Numbered from the stretch's first letter, positions 32,561-42,649 are shown. The stretch is 64,000 bases of DNA from Schumannella luteola (GCF_013408685.1 NZ_JACBZY010000001.1:1302001-1366000); one strand, 5' to 3'. The notes: a model not told the origin generated them from the sequence alone. A program made the numbers and translations.

Positions 32561-33666
32561 TGGCCGGCACGGGCAAGGTCGGCGTCGGCGTCATCGGCGC
32601 GGGCGTCATCAGCAAGGAGTACCTCGGCAACCTCACGCGCTTCCCCGACGTGCAGGTGCACGCGGTGGGCGACCTCTTCCCCGAGGCCGCGAAGGCGCGC
32701 GCCGAGGAGTTCGGCATCGCCGAGCACGGCTCGCCCGACGTGGTGCTGAACCACCCCGACATCGAGATCGTCGTCAACCTCACCATCCCGGCCGCGCACG
32801 TCGAGGTCGCGACGCAGGCCGTGAACAACGGCAAGCACGTGTGGAGCGAGAAGCCCTTCTCGACCGACCGCGCGAGCGGCCAGGAGCTGCTCGCCCTCGC
32901 GGCGTCGAAGGGCATCCGACTGGGATGCGCGCCCGACACCTTCCTGGGTGCGGGCCTGCAGACCGCCCGCCGCATGCTCGAGCGCGGCGACATCGGCGAG
33001 CCGCAGTCGGCGCTCACGCTCATGCAGAGCCCCGGGCCGGAGGCCTGGCACCCGAACCCCGCCTTCCTCTTCCAGGAGGGCGCCGGACCGCTGTTCGACA
33101 TCGGCCCGTACTACCTGACCGCGCTCGTGCAGTTCTTCGGATCGATCTCCCGCGTCGGCGCCTTCGGCAGCCGCTCGCGCCTGACCCGCACGATCGGCTC
33201 GGGCCCCAAGGCGGGCGAGGAGTTCGACGTGACCGTGCCGACGCACGTGAGCGCGATCGCCGAGTTCGCGAGCGGCCAGACCTCGCAGTCGATCCTGAGC
33301 TTCGACTCGTTCTCGGGCCGCCCGCCGCTGGTCGAGATCACCGGCACCGAGGGCGTGCTGAGCGTGCCCGACCCCAACACCTTCGACGGCGAGATCGGCA
33401 TCCGCGGCCGCGACGACGACGAATGGCGCACGCTGCCCTCGGTCGGCTCGACCGACAGCCGCGGCGCCGGCGTGCTGGAGCTGGCCCGTGCCATCCGCGC
33501 CGACCGCCCGCACCGCGCCCCCGGCGAGCAGGCTTTCCACGTGGTCGACGCCATGACGGCGATCACCGAGTCGATCGACCAGAAGCGGTTCGTCGACCTC
33601 GAGAGCAGCGTCGCGGCCATCCCGCCGCTGCCCGAGGACTGGGACCCGACCGCCGAGACGCTCTGA
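32560..33666 (+). CDS. Gfo/Idh/MocA family oxidoreductase, first of two
   Basis: This 368-residue NAD(P)-dependent sugar dehydrogenase has the Rossmann motif VGVIGAGVISKEYLGN at the N terminus, the catalytic EKPF at SEKPFSTDRASG near residue 105, and GPLFDIGPYYLTALVQFFG with the conserved Asp and Tyr near residue 185. Such enzymes oxidise the C3 or C1 hydroxyl of sugars and glycosides. It sits between a TIM-barrel isomerase and a second Idh/MocA enzyme. The start overlaps the preceding stop by one base. Confidence 0.92.
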   Translation: MAGTGKVGVGVIGAGVISKEYLGNLTRFPDVQVHAVGDLFPEAAKARAEEFGIAEHGSPDVVLNHPDIEIVVNLTIPAAHVEVATQAVNNGKHVWSEKPFSTDRASGQELLALAASKGIRLGCAPDTFLGAGLQTARRMLERGDIGEPQSALTLMQSPGPEAWHPNPAFLFQEGAGPLFDIGPYYLTALVQFFGSISRVGAFGSRSRLTRTIGSGPKAGEEFDVTVPTHVSAIAEFASGQTSQSILSFDSFSGRPPLVEITGTEGVLSVPDPNTFDGEIGIRGRDDDEWRTLPSVGSTDSRGAGVLELARAIRADRPHRAPGEQAFHVVDAMTAITESIDQKRFVDLESSVAAIPPLPEDWDPTAETL

Positions 33667-33682
33667 GAGCAGGAGCACACCC

Positions 33683-34891
33683 ATGTCGCTGATCCCCCGC
33701 AGCTCCGGCCGCCCGCTGCGCGTCGCCCTCATCGGCTACGCCTTCATGGGCCGCGCGCACTCGAACGCCTGGCGGCAGGTGGGCGCGTACTTCGACGTGC
33801 CCGCTTTCGAGCGCGCCGTGCTCGTGGGCCGCGATGCCGCGGGGGTTCAGGCGGCGGCCGCCGAGCTCGGCTGGGCCGAGACGGCGACCGACTGGCGCGA
33901 GGTCATCGCGCGCCCCGACATCGACGTGATCGACATCTGCACCCCGGGTCACCTGCACGCCGAGGTCGCGATCGCGGCGCTCGCCGCGGGCAAGCACGTG
34001 CTGGTCGAGAAGCCGCTCGCGAACACCCTCGACGAGGCCGAGCGGATGGCCGCGGCCGCCGCCGAGGCGCGCGAGGCCAGCGGCGCGATCGCCATGGTCG
34101 GCTTCAACTACCGCCGCGTTCCGGCGCTCGCGCTCGCCCGTCAGCTCGTCGCCGAGGGTCGCCTCGGGCAGATCCGGCAGATGCGCGCCAGCTACCTGCA
34201 GGACTGGCTGGTGGATGCCGACGCGCCCATGACCTGGCGCCTGCGCAAGGAGACGGCCGGCTCGGGCGCGCTCGGCGACCTCGCCTCGCACGCGGTCGAC
34301 CAGCTGCTCGCACTCAGCGGCGCCGCGGTCGTCGGCGTCTCGGCGCAGACCGCGACCTTCACTCCCGAGCGGCGCGGCGAGAACGGGCTCGAGCGCGTCA
34401 CCGTCGACGACGCCGCCTGGGCGACGCTGACCTTCGACACCGGCGCCCGCGCCAGCCTCGAGGTCTCGCGCACCGCCACCGGGCGCAAGAACGCGCTGCA
34501 GATCGAGCTCTACGGCGACCGCGGCGCGATCCGCTTCGACCTGGAGCGGCTCGACGAGCTGCAGTTCCTCGACCTCTCCGACGAGATCACCACCCAGGGC
34601 TTCCGCACGATCCTCGTGACCGAGCCCGAGCATCCCTACCTCGACGCCTGGTGGCCGCAGGGCCACATCCTCGGCTGGGAGCACAGCTTCGTGCACGAGG
34701 TGCGCGACCTGCTCACCGCGATCGAGAACCAGGATGCGATCACCCCCGACTTCGGCGACGGCCTGGCCGTGCAGCGCGTGCTCGATGCGATCGAGCAGAG
34801 CGCCGCACAGGGCGGGGCGATCGTCGTCAGCAACGTCCCCGACGCGGTCGTCGGGGCAGCCGACCGGCACGGCGCGAACGCGCCCGCCTAG
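33683..34891 (+). CDS. Gfo/Idh/MocA family oxidoreductase, second of two
   Basis: This 402-residue enzyme has the Rossmann motif VALIGYAFMGRAHSNAW, catalytic EKPLANTLDEAERMAAAA near residue 110, and a C-terminal substrate region with GDLASHAVDQLLALSG, including the usual Asp-His pair near residue 200. It lies 16 bases after the first Idh/MocA gene. Paired enzymes of this family often make one oxidation and one reduction in a 3-keto-glycoside route, an inference here. A 186-base C-rich gap separates it from the ABC genes. Confidence 0.92.
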   Translation: MSLIPRSSGRPLRVALIGYAFMGRAHSNAWRQVGAYFDVPAFERAVLVGRDAAGVQAAAAELGWAETATDWREVIARPDIDVIDICTPGHLHAEVAIAALAAGKHVLVEKPLANTLDEAERMAAAAAEAREASGAIAMVGFNYRRVPALALARQLVAEGRLGQIRQMRASYLQDWLVDADAPMTWRLRKETAGSGALGDLASHAVDQLLALSGAAVVGVSAQTATFTPERRGENGLERVTVDDAAWATLTFDTGARASLEVSRTATGRKNALQIELYGDRGAIRFDLERLDELQFLDLSDEITTQGFRTILVTEPEHPYLDAWWPQGHILGWEHSFVHEVRDLLTAIENQDAITPDFGDGLAVQRVLDAIEQSAAQGGAIVVSNVPDAVVGAADRHGANAPA

Positions 34892-35077
34892 CGGCGCCGA
34901 CCGCGAACCGGCGACGCCGCCGGAGCCGCGGACACCACCACCCGCACGACCCGCACGACCGGATCCAGACCGAACGACCGGATCCACCCGTACGACCCCC
35001 GCAACATCAGCGACATCGGCACCACCCGCGCACCTGCACCTCGCGCGGCACCACCACACCGTGCAAGGAGGCACACA

Positions 35078-36730
35078 GTGAAACGATCGATGCTGGCGAA
35101 GCTCGCCGCCGCCGTCACGGCGGCGGCCACCCTCGCCGTCCTGTCCGGATGCTCGGGAGGTGGCGCGTCGAGTGGCGACGTGCTCACCATCGGCATGCCG
35201 AACGGCCCGCAGAGCAACAACTCGAACCCCTTCGCCCCGACCTCGTCGGCGGTCGTGCTCGGCTACCGCGGCATGATGTACGAGCCCCTCGCCCAGATCA
35301 ACCCGACCCTGCCCGATCGCGACCCGGTGCCGTGGCTGGCCAAGGAGTGGAAGTGGTCTGACGACTACAAGTCGGTCGAGATCACCGCCCGCGACGGCGT
35401 GAAGTGGTCGGATGGCGAGAAGTTCACCGCCGACGACATCGCCTACACCTTCAAGATGCTCGAGAAGTACGAGGCCTTCAACGCGAACGCCCTGCCGTTC
35501 GACGACATCAGCGTCTCGGGCGACACCGTCAAGCTCAGCTTCGATGTGCCCGAGTTCGTCAACCAGACCAAGGTCATCAACCAGTTCATCGTGCCCGAGC
35601 ACATCTGGTCGAAGATCAAGGACCCGGAGAAGGATGCCAACCAGAAGCCCGTCGGCACCGGCCCGTACACGCTGAAGACCTGGACGCAGCAGGCCATCTC
35701 CTTCGTGCCGAACAACGACTACTGGGGCGGCAAGCCGAAGGTGCCCGAGGTGCGCTGGACCTCGTACACCGACAACAACGCCATGCTGACGGCGCTGCTC
35801 AACGGCCAGGCGCAGTGGAGCTACGTCTTCATCCCCGACATCGACAAGACCTGGGTCGCGAAGTCGGAGACGAACAAGAACTGGCAGCCCACCGGCCTCG
35901 GCATCGACGCGCTCTTCTTCAACACCACGAAGGCGCCCTTCGACAACGTGGCCGTGCGCAAGGCGGTCAACATGGTCGTCGACCGCAAGTCGATCAACAC
36001 GCAGGGCTACTCGGGCTTCAAGGGCCTCGTCGACAACGTCAACGGCCTGCCCTCGCCAGCCGGTGACAGCTTCGCCGCCCCGGAGTTCAAAGACAAGAAG
36101 GCCGAGATCGACGTCGACGGCGCCAAGAAGGTGCTGACGGATGCCGGCTACACCTACTCGGGCGACAAGCTCATGGACCCGAGCGGCAACCCGGTGACCT
36201 TCACGCTCGTCGACCCGGCCGGCTGGTCGGACTACCTCGCCTCGCTGCAGATCATCTCCGACAACGTCAAGAAGATCGGCATCGACGCCAAGGTCGAGAC
36301 CGCGACGGTCGACAACTGGACCGCCGCCGTGCAGAACGGCGACTTCCAGGCGACCCTGCACTGGACGAACACGGGAGCCACCCCGTGGGACATCTACTCG
36401 AACATCATGGACGGCACCCAGCTGAAGCCGATCGGCACGACCGCGAACTGGAACTTCGGGCGCTTCGACAGCCCCGAGGCCACCCAGGCGCTCGCGGCCT
36501 ACGCCAACACGACCGACGACGCCGAGCGCACGACGGCCATGAACACGCTGCAGAAGATCTTCGTCGAGCAGGTGCCGGCCATCCCGGTCGCCGCCGGCCC
36601 GATGGGTGCGGAGTACTCCACGAAGCACTTCACCGGATGGCCCGATGAGAAGGATCCCTACGCGGTGTCGCAGCCGACCCAGCCCTCGATCTCGCAGGTG
36701 CTGATGAAGCTGGAGCCGGTCAAGAAGTAG
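35078..36730 (+). CDS. ABC transporter substrate-binding lipoprotein, SBP_bac_5 family
   Basis: This 550-residue lipoprotein has the lipobox LSGCSGGG near residue 25. The family 5 layout follows: YEPLAQINPTLP, WLAKEWKWSDDYKSVEITAR, DGVKWSDGEKFTADDIAYTFKML, and VGTGPYTLKTW. Although family 5 proteins are often called oligopeptide-binding, members linked with sugar-enzyme genes bind oligosaccharides such as cellobiose or xylo-oligomers, and the operon context here points that way. The GTG start follows AAGGAG by seven bases. It is followed by an ATPase, two permeases and a second ATPase. Confidence 0.93.
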   Translation: MKRSMLAKLAAAVTAAATLAVLSGCSGGGASSGDVLTIGMPNGPQSNNSNPFAPTSSAVVLGYRGMMYEPLAQINPTLPDRDPVPWLAKEWKWSDDYKSVEITARDGVKWSDGEKFTADDIAYTFKMLEKYEAFNANALPFDDISVSGDTVKLSFDVPEFVNQTKVINQFIVPEHIWSKIKDPEKDANQKPVGTGPYTLKTWTQQAISFVPNNDYWGGKPKVPEVRWTSYTDNNAMLTALLNGQAQWSYVFIPDIDKTWVAKSETNKNWQPTGLGIDALFFNTTKAPFDNVAVRKAVNMVVDRKSINTQGYSGFKGLVDNVNGLPSPAGDSFAAPEFKDKKAEIDVDGAKKVLTDAGYTYSGDKLMDPSGNPVTFTLVDPAGWSDYLASLQIISDNVKKIGIDAKVETATVDNWTAAVQNGDFQATLHWTNTGATPWDIYSNIMDGTQLKPIGTTANWNFGRFDSPEATQALAAYANTTDDAERTTAMNTLQKIFVEQVPAIPVAAGPMGAEYSTKHFTGWPDEKDPYAVSQPTQPSISQVLMKLEPVKK

Positions 36731-36841
36731 GTCTCACCCCCGCTTCCCCGACCATGTGCGGGGTCCGGTTCGAACCACCGGGCCGGGCCCCGCATCCACT
36801 CCGACGCTTCTGTTCGTCAGCTCCGAGCGCATGAGGATGCC

Positions 36842-38011
36842 ATGACAACCCCCACGTCGGGCGACCCGTCTTCCGCCGCACCCGCTGCCGCCGACTCCCC
36901 GTCGGCCGCTGCGCGCGTGCCGGTCATCGAGACCGTCGCCCTCACCAAGCACTTCCCCGTCCGCGGCCGCGGCTCCCGCGGCAAGGTCGTCCACGCCGTC
37001 GAGGGCGTCGACCTGAGACTGGATGCCGGCAGCGTCGTCGCGCTCGTCGGCGAGTCCGGCTCGGGCAAGTCGACCGTCGCGCGGCTCATCGCCCAGCTGC
37101 TGCCGCGCACCTCCGGCGACGTGCTGCTGCAGGGGCAGTCGGTGCGCGTGCGGCTCGGCCGCAGCTTCCGGCGCTACGTGCGCAACGTGCAGATGATCCT
37201 GCAGGACCCCTTCGCCTCGCTGAACCCGGTGCACACCGTGGGCTACGTGCTCACCCGCTCGGTCAGCATCCACAACCCCGGCCTGTCGCGCGCCGAGCGC
37301 GAGCAGAAGGTTCGCGGCCTGCTCGAGCAGGTCGAGCTGCGCCCCGCCGAGCGCTACCTCACCAAGTTCCCGCACGAGCTCTCCGGCGGTCAGCGGCAGC
37401 GCGTCGCGATCGCCCGCGCACTCGGCGCCACCCCGAAGGCGCTGCTCGCCGACGAGCCCGTCTCGATGCTCGACGTGTCGATCCGCATCGGCGTGCTCAA
37501 TCTGCTGCAGCGGCTCAAGAAGGATCTCGACCTCGCGATCCTCTACATCACCCACGACATCGCCTCGGCCCGCTACTTCGCCGACGAGACCGTCGTCATG
37601 TACGCCGGGCAGGTCATCGAGCGCGGCCCCAGCGAGGAGGTCACGCAGCGCCCGCGTCACCCCTACACGCAGCTGCTCATCGCCTCCGCCCCCGACGCCG
37701 ACCAGCTCGCCGGCCGCGAGGAGCGCCCCGCGAAGGGCGAGCCGCCGAGCCTGATCGACCCGCCGACGGGATGCCGGTTCAATCCGCGCTGCCCCTTCGC
37801 CATGGATGTCTGCCGTCAGGAGCGCCCGCCGATGTTCGAGCTCGAGGACGGCCAGAAGGCCGCCTGCTGGCTCTACGACGAGGGCCGCGCCGAGCAGCGC
37901 GCCGCCGCGTTCGGCGCGGATGCCGCCGCCGGCGTGCCCGTGCCGGTCGGCGCGACCGCCGGCCCCGCCGGCGCCGCCCGCGGCATCACGAACGGGGGAG
38001 CCGGAGCATGA
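36842..38011 (+). CDS. ABC transporter ATP-binding protein, DppF/OppF type
   Basis: This 389-residue ATPase has Walker [10 protein letters not shown] near residue 65, a Q-loop in [12 protein letters not shown], signature [15 protein letters not shown], Walker [10 protein letters not shown] and switch His in YITHDIAS. The C-terminal oligopeptide/dipeptide extension carries [15 protein letters not shown], with cysteines that bind an iron-sulfur cluster in some relatives. A Pro/Ala-rich N-terminal 25 residues precedes it. Its last four bases overlap the first permease start. Confidence 0.93.
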   Translation: MTTPTSGDPSSAAPAAADSPSAAARVPVIETVALTKHFPVRGRGSRGKVVHAVEGVDLRLDAGSVVALVGESGSGKSTVARLIAQLLPRTSGDVLLQGQSVRVRLGRSFRRYVRNVQMILQDPFASLNPVHTVGYVLTRSVSIHNPGLSRAEREQKVRGLLEQVELRPAERYLTKFPHELSGGQRQRVAIARALGATPKALLADEPVSMLDVSIRIGVLNLLQRLKKDLDLAILYITHDIASARYFADETVVMYAGQVIERGPSEEVTQRPRHPYTQLLIASAPDADQLAGREERPAKGEPPSLIDPPTGCRFNPRCPFAMDVCRQERPPMFELEDGQKAACWLYDEGRAEQRAAAFGADAAAGVPVPVGATAGPAGAARGITNGGAGA

Positions 38012-38988
38012 AGTTCCTCATCCGCCGCGTGATCTTCTACGTGATCACCGCCTGGGCGGCCGTCACGCTGAACTTCTTCATCCCGCGCCTGCTGCCCGGC
38101 GACCCGGTGCAGTCGCTCATCAACAAGTACCAGGGCCGGCTCTCGACCGACGCCATCCAGTCGCTCTACGTACTGTTCGGCCTCGACGAGAAGTCGAGCC
38201 TCTGGGACGACTACGTGAAGTACTGGGCCGGACTGTTCAAGGGCGACTTCGGCATCTCGTTCACCTACTTCCCGACCCCGGTCAGCGAGGTCATCAGCCA
38301 GTCGCTGCCGTGGACGCTGCTGCTCGTCGGCATCTCGACGATCCTCGGCTTCATCCTCGGCACGCTCGCCGGCGTCGGCCTCGGCTGGCGGCGCGGCACC
38401 TGGGCCGACGGCCTGCTGCCGGTCGCGAACTTCTTCTCGGCCATCCCCTACTTCTGGCTCGGCCTCATCGCGATCAGCCTGTTCGCCGTGATCATCCCGA
38501 TCTTCCCGGCCTCGGGCGGCTACGAGGGCGGGCTCATCCCCGACTTCAGCGCCGACTTCATCGGCTCGGCGATCTACCACGGCATCCTGCCCGCGCTGAC
38601 GATCGTCATCTCGTCGATCGCCGGCTGGATCCTCAGCATGCGCAACATGATGGTCACCGTCTCGAGCGAGGACTACGTCACGGTCGCGCAGGCGAAGGGC
38701 CTCAGCGAGCGCAAGGTCATGTTCGGCTACGCCGCTCGCAACGCCGTGCTGCCGAGCATCTCGGGCTTCGCGCTCAGCCTCGGCTTCATCGTCGGCGGCA
38801 CGCTCGTGACCGAGATGGTCTTCAGCTACCCGGGCATCGGCTTCACGCTGTTCCAGGCGATCAGCTCGAAGGACTACCCGCTCATGCAGGGCATCTTCCT
38901 GATCATCACCTTGAGCGTGCTCGTGGCCAACATGGTCGCCGACTTCGCCTACGCCGTGCTCGACCCGCGCACCCGACAGGAGGGCTGA
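38008..38988 (+). CDS. ABC transporter permease, DppB type
   Basis: This 326-residue membrane protein has six helices. The N-terminal [19 protein letters not shown] and [13 protein letters not shown] match the DppB/OppB start. The EAA loop appears as [30 protein letters not shown], read in two parts, contacting the ATPase. The wording [20 protein letters not shown] resembles sugar-type family 5 permeases. It overlaps the preceding ATPase gene and is three bases from the next permease. Confidence 0.93.
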   Translation: MKFLIRRVIFYVITAWAAVTLNFFIPRLLPGDPVQSLINKYQGRLSTDAIQSLYVLFGLDEKSSLWDDYVKYWAGLFKGDFGISFTYFPTPVSEVISQSLPWTLLLVGISTILGFILGTLAGVGLGWRRGTWADGLLPVANFFSAIPYFWLGLIAISLFAVIIPIFPASGGYEGGLIPDFSADFIGSAIYHGILPALTIVISSIAGWILSMRNMMVTVSSEDYVTVAQAKGLSERKVMFGYAARNAVLPSISGFALSLGFIVGGTLVTEMVFSYPGIGFTLFQAISSKDYPLMQGIFLIITLSVLVANMVADFAYAVLDPRTRQEG

Positions 38989-38991
38989 GCG

Positions 38992-40017
38992 ATGTCTGTT
39001 CAGATGGACCCGGTCGCCGCCGACCCCACCTCGACCGCCACCCTGACCGCCGTCGCCGTGCGGTCGAAGCGGGGGCGCCGCGTGCAGTTCGGCATCCTGC
39101 GCAACCGCAAGGCGATGGTCGGCATCGTCGTGCTCGCGATCTTCATCCTGCTCGCGATCATCGGGCCGTGGATCGCGCCCTACAACCCCGACACGGTCAC
39201 CCCCGAGGGCCTTCAGCCACCGTCGCCCGAGCACTGGCTCGGCACGACCGCGACGGGTCAGGACATCCTGTCGCAGCTGCTCGTCGGCACCCGCGGCGTC
39301 ATGCTCGTCGGCCTCACCGCCGGCATCGTCGCGACGCTCATCTCGGTCATCGTCGGCGTCGTCTCGGGATTCGTCGGCGGCATCGGCGACGAGATCCTCT
39401 CGCTCATCTCGAACGTGTTCCTGGTGATCCCGGCGCTGCCGCTGATCATCATCATCACGGGGCTGCTGCCCGGCGCCGGCGGGCTCACGGTCGCCTTCGT
39501 CATCGCCGTCACCGGATGGGCCTGGGGCGCCCGCGTCATGCGCGCCCAGACGCTGTCGCTGCGTCGGCGCGACTTCGTCGAGGCAGCCCGCGCGAACGGC
39601 GAGCCGCTCTGGCGGATCGTGTTCTTCGAGATCATGCCGAACCTCACCGCGATCATCGCCTCGGGCTTCATCGGCACGGTGATCTTCGCGATCCTCTCCG
39701 AGGTGACGCTGGCGTTCATCGGCGTCACGAGCATCAGCGACTGGAACTGGGGCACCGTGCTCTTCTGGGCGCAGAGCTCGCAGGCGCTCGTGCAGGGAGC
39801 GTGGTGGTGGTTCGTGCCCGCGGGCCTCTGCATCGCGGCCGTCGGCACTTCGCTCACGCTCATCAACTTCGGCATCGACGAGTTCGTCAACCCGCGACTG
39901 CGCTCGACCGCCGCCAACGCCGGCGTGCTGCGTCGCAAGAAGATCCGCGCCCGCATCGGCTTCACGCCGGTGTACCGCGGTGCCGCCGCCCGCGGCCAGA
40001 AGGAGGCCCAGCGATGA
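38992..40017 (+). CDS. ABC transporter permease, DppC type
   Basis: This 341-residue partner permease has an N-terminal cytoplasmic 40 residues, NRKAMVGIVVLAIFILLAII as helix 1, then PYNPDTVTPEGLQPPSPEHW and WLGTTATGQDILSQLLVGTR, the periplasmic DppC signature. The EAA loop is RRRDFVEAARANGEPLWRI. It forms the import channel with the DppB-type subunit. The last four bases overlap the next ATPase start. Confidence 0.94.
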   Translation: MSVQMDPVAADPTSTATLTAVAVRSKRGRRVQFGILRNRKAMVGIVVLAIFILLAIIGPWIAPYNPDTVTPEGLQPPSPEHWLGTTATGQDILSQLLVGTRGVMLVGLTAGIVATLISVIVGVVSGFVGGIGDEILSLISNVFLVIPALPLIIIITGLLPGAGGLTVAFVIAVTGWAWGARVMRAQTLSLRRRDFVEAARANGEPLWRIVFFEIMPNLTAIIASGFIGTVIFAILSEVTLAFIGVTSISDWNWGTVLFWAQSSQALVQGAWWWFVPAGLCIAAVGTSLTLINFGIDEFVNPRLRSTAANAGVLRRKKIRARIGFTPVYRGAAARGQKEAQR

Positions 40018-41123
40018 CGCTGCTCGACCCGACGACCGCGGCGCTGCCGCCGCGCGAGCGCAAACCCGTGCTCGAGATCCGCGACCTCAGCGTCGACTAC
40101 GGCTACGACCAGAACGCGGTGCACGCGCTGCAGGGTGTCGACCTGACGCTGCACGCGGGCGAGGTGCTCGGCCTCGCCGGCGAGAGCGGATGCGGCAAGT
40201 CGACGCTCGCCTACGCCGCCACCCGTCTGCTGCCGCCGCCCGGCGTCATCACCGGCGGCTCGGTCACCTTCACCTCGGCCCGCGACGGCCACGGCGGCGA
40301 CCTGCTGCGCATGGGCGAGGCCGAGCTGCGGGCGCAGCGCTGGCGCGACACCGCGATCGTGTTCCAGGGGGCGATGAACTCGCTCAACCCCGTCTACACG
40401 GTCGGGCGTCAGCTGGTCGACGGCATCCTCGCCCACAAGCCCCGCAGCCGGGATGCGCGCGCCGAGGCCCGGGCGCGCGCCCTCGAGCTGCTCGACATGG
40501 TCGGCATCCCGAAAGACCGACTCGGCTCGTATCCGCACCAGCTCTCGGGAGGCATGCGCCAGCGCGTCATGATCGCGATGGCGCTCGCCCTCGAACCCGA
40601 GATCGTCATCATGGACGAGCCGACGACCGCCCTCGACGTCGTCATGCAGCGCCAGATCGTCGAGCAGATCATGCAGCTCAAGGACGAGCTCGGCTTCAGC
40701 GTGATCTTCATCACCCACGACGTGTCGCTGCTGCTCGAGCTCGCCGACCGCATCGCGATCATGTACGCCGGCCGCATCGTCGAAGACGCGTCGAGCGAGG
40801 AGGTGTACAAGATGCCGCGGCATCCGTACACCGCCGGCCTGCTGCACTCCTTCCCGCCGCTGCGCGGACCCAAGCGCGACCTCGCCGGCATCCCCGGCTC
40901 GCCGCCGGATCTGGTGAACCTGCCCACAGGATGCAAGTTCCACCCGCGCTGTCCCTACGCTTTCGACGAGTGCAAGCTCACCGACCCGGTCCTCGGCCCG
41001 ACGCGCTTCGGCGCGGCCGAGCCCGAGCGCCAGGTCGCCTGTCTGCTCAATGACGAGCGGGTGGCCCCCGGCCCCATCCCCCTCGAACTGGGCGTGCGCC
41101 CGGAAGGAGACCGCATCGTATGA
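40014..41123 (+). CDS. ABC transporter ATP-binding protein, DppD/OppD type
   Basis: This 369-residue second ATPase has Walker A GESGCGKST near residue 60, a Q-loop in IVFQGAMNSLNPVYTVG, signature LSGGMRQRVMIAMAL, Walker B IVIMDEPTTALD and switch His FITHDVSLLLE. The C-terminal extension holds GCKFHPRCPYAFDEC. The import ATPase is thus a heterodimer. Four-base overlaps at both ends show tight translational coupling with the upstream permease and the downstream isomerase. Confidence 0.94.
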   Translation: MTLLDPTTAALPPRERKPVLEIRDLSVDYGYDQNAVHALQGVDLTLHAGEVLGLAGESGCGKSTLAYAATRLLPPPGVITGGSVTFTSARDGHGGDLLRMGEAELRAQRWRDTAIVFQGAMNSLNPVYTVGRQLVDGILAHKPRSRDARAEARARALELLDMVGIPKDRLGSYPHQLSGGMRQRVMIAMALALEPEIVIMDEPTTALDVVMQRQIVEQIMQLKDELGFSVIFITHDVSLLLELADRIAIMYAGRIVEDASSEEVYKMPRHPYTAGLLHSFPPLRGPKRDLAGIPGSPPDLVNLPTGCKFHPRCPYAFDECKLTDPVLGPTRFGAAEPERQVACLLNDERVAPGPIPLELGVRPEGDRIV

Positions 41124-42133
41124 CGACGCATCCCGTGACCCTGTTCACCGGCCAGTGGGCCGACCTGACCCTCGACGAGGTCGCGGGTCACGCCGCCTCG
41201 TGGGGCTATGACGGGCTCGAGATCGCCTGCTCGGCGGAGCACCTGGACGTGTGGCGCGCCGACGAGGATCCGAGCTACCTGGATGGGCGTCGCGCGGTGC
41301 TCGAGAAGCACGGCCTGAAGACGTGGGCGCTGTCGAACCACCTCACCGGCCAGGCGGTGTGTGATGACCCGATCGACTTCCGTCACAAGGCGCTGCTGCG
41401 CTCGAAGGTGTGGGGCGACGGGGATGCGGAGGGCGTGCGCCAGCGCGCCGCGGAGGAGCTGAAGCTGACCGCGAAGGCCGCCCGCAAGCTCGGCGTGGAT
41501 GTCATCACCGGCTTCACCGGCTCGTCGATCTGGCAGTACGTGGCCATGTTCCCGCCGGTCGGGCAGGACGTCATCGACGCCGGCTACGAGGACTTCGCCG
41601 ACCGCTGGAACCCGATCCTCGACGTCTTCGACGGCGAGGGCGTGCGCTACGCCCACGAGGTGCACCCGAGCGAGATCGCCTACGACCACTGGACCTGCCA
41701 GCGCGCGCTCGAGGCCGTCGACCACCGTGCGGCCTTCGGCTTCAACTGGGACCCGTCGCACATGATGTGGCAGGGCATCGACACGGTCGACTTCATCGTC
41801 GACTTCGCCGAGCGGATCTACCACGTCGACTGCAAGGACACGCGGATCCGGCCGCAGTCGGGCCGCTCCGGCGTGCTCGGCTCGCACCTCGCCTGGGGCG
41901 ACCCGCGCCGCGGCTGGGACTTCGTCTCGACCGGGCACGGCGACGTGCCGTGGGAGGATGCCTTCCGCGCGCTGCGCCGCGTGGGCTACGCCGGGCCGAT
42001 CTCGGTCGAGTGGGAAGACGCCGGGATGGACCGCCTCGTCGGCGCCGAGGAGGCTCAGCGCTTCGTGCGCGAGCTGCTCTGGGATCTGCCCACCGCATCC
42101 TTCGACGCCGCGTTCTCGCACAACGCCGGCTGA
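41120..42133 (+). CDS. Sugar phosphate isomerase/epimerase (TIM barrel), second of two
   Basis: This 337-residue YcjR/IolE-like TIM-barrel protein has likely metal ligands in YAHEVHPSEIAYD (Glu), FGFNWDPSHMMWQ (Asp, His), YHVDCKDTRI (His/Asp) and PISVEWEDAGMD (Glu). YcjR relatives epimerise 3-keto glycosides at C4 and work with Gfo/Idh/MocA dehydrogenases, as in this operon. It overlaps the ATPase gene by four bases and is the last gene, followed by a strong terminator. Exact reaction is inferred only at the family level. Confidence 0.9.
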   Translation: MTTHPVTLFTGQWADLTLDEVAGHAASWGYDGLEIACSAEHLDVWRADEDPSYLDGRRAVLEKHGLKTWALSNHLTGQAVCDDPIDFRHKALLRSKVWGDGDAEGVRQRAAEELKLTAKAARKLGVDVITGFTGSSIWQYVAMFPPVGQDVIDAGYEDFADRWNPILDVFDGEGVRYAHEVHPSEIAYDHWTCQRALEAVDHRAAFGFNWDPSHMMWQGIDTVDFIVDFAERIYHVDCKDTRIRPQSGRSGVLGSHLAWGDPRRGWDFVSTGHGDVPWEDAFRALRRVGYAGPISVEWEDAGMDRLVGAEEAQRFVRELLWDLPTASFDAAFSHNAG

Positions 42134-42147
42134 CCGGTCGGCTCGAC

Positions 42148-42196
42148 GAGCGAGGAAGGGGTGCCGCGCGACTCGCGTGGCACCCCTTCCGCGCTC
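42148..42196. terminator. Terminator between sugar operon and SRPBCC gene
   Basis: GGAAGGGGTGCC (42154-42165) pairs with GGCACCCCTTCC (42179-42190), continued inward by GCGCG/CGCGT and outward by GAGCG/CGCTC. It is a stem of about 17 bp plus an extension, and serves both converging units. Confidence 0.87.
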
Positions 42197-42206
42197 GAGC
42201 GCCCGA

Positions 42207-42644
42207 TCAGGCGGCGGCCATGCGCTCCAGCTCGGCCTCGAGCGTGTCGAAGAAGTGCGCGTAGCCCTGGCGCAGCGCCGCCTCGGCGCCCTCGGGGATC
42301 GGCGACTGCGTCATGGTCACCTCGGTCGAGCCCTCGGTCTCGGCGAAGTCGACGACGAGGTGCGAGCGCTCGGGGCTGTCGGGCTGGTCGGTGATGGTCA
42401 GGCGCAGGTGGTTCGGCGCATCCACCTCGATGAACTCGCCGACCCAGTGGATGCGGGTGCCATCGGGCAGCACCATGTCGGCCTTCCAACTGCGGCCGAG
42501 CTCGGCCACGTAGTCGAGGGTCTCGGCGGGCACCTCGACCTGGTCGCCGCCGAACCAGACGGCGAAGTGCTCCGGCTTGGTCCAGGCGTCCCAGACGAGC
42601 AGCTGGGCGAAGGGGAAGGTGCGGGTGATCGTGAGGTCGGCCAT
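42207..42644 (-). CDS. SRPBCC / AHSA1-like domain protein
   Basis: This 145-residue START-fold protein has TFPFAQLLVWDAWTKPEHFA and WFGGDQVEVPAETLD at the N terminus, WVGEFIEVDAPNHLRLTI in the sheet, and a long C-terminal helix (AALRQGYAHFFDTLEAELER). AHSA1-like bacterial proteins are paired with ArsR regulators, as here: the ArsR gene ends five bases upstream. The cavity probably binds a hydrophobic ligand; function is not known. Confidence 0.9.
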   Translation of the reverse strand: MADLTITRTFPFAQLLVWDAWTKPEHFAVWFGGDQVEVPAETLDYVAELGRSWKADMVLPDGTRIHWVGEFIEVDAPNHLRLTITDQPDSPERSHLVVDFAETEGSTEVTMTQSPIPEGAEAALRQGYAHFFDTLEAELERMAAA

Positions 42645-42649
42645 GGGTC

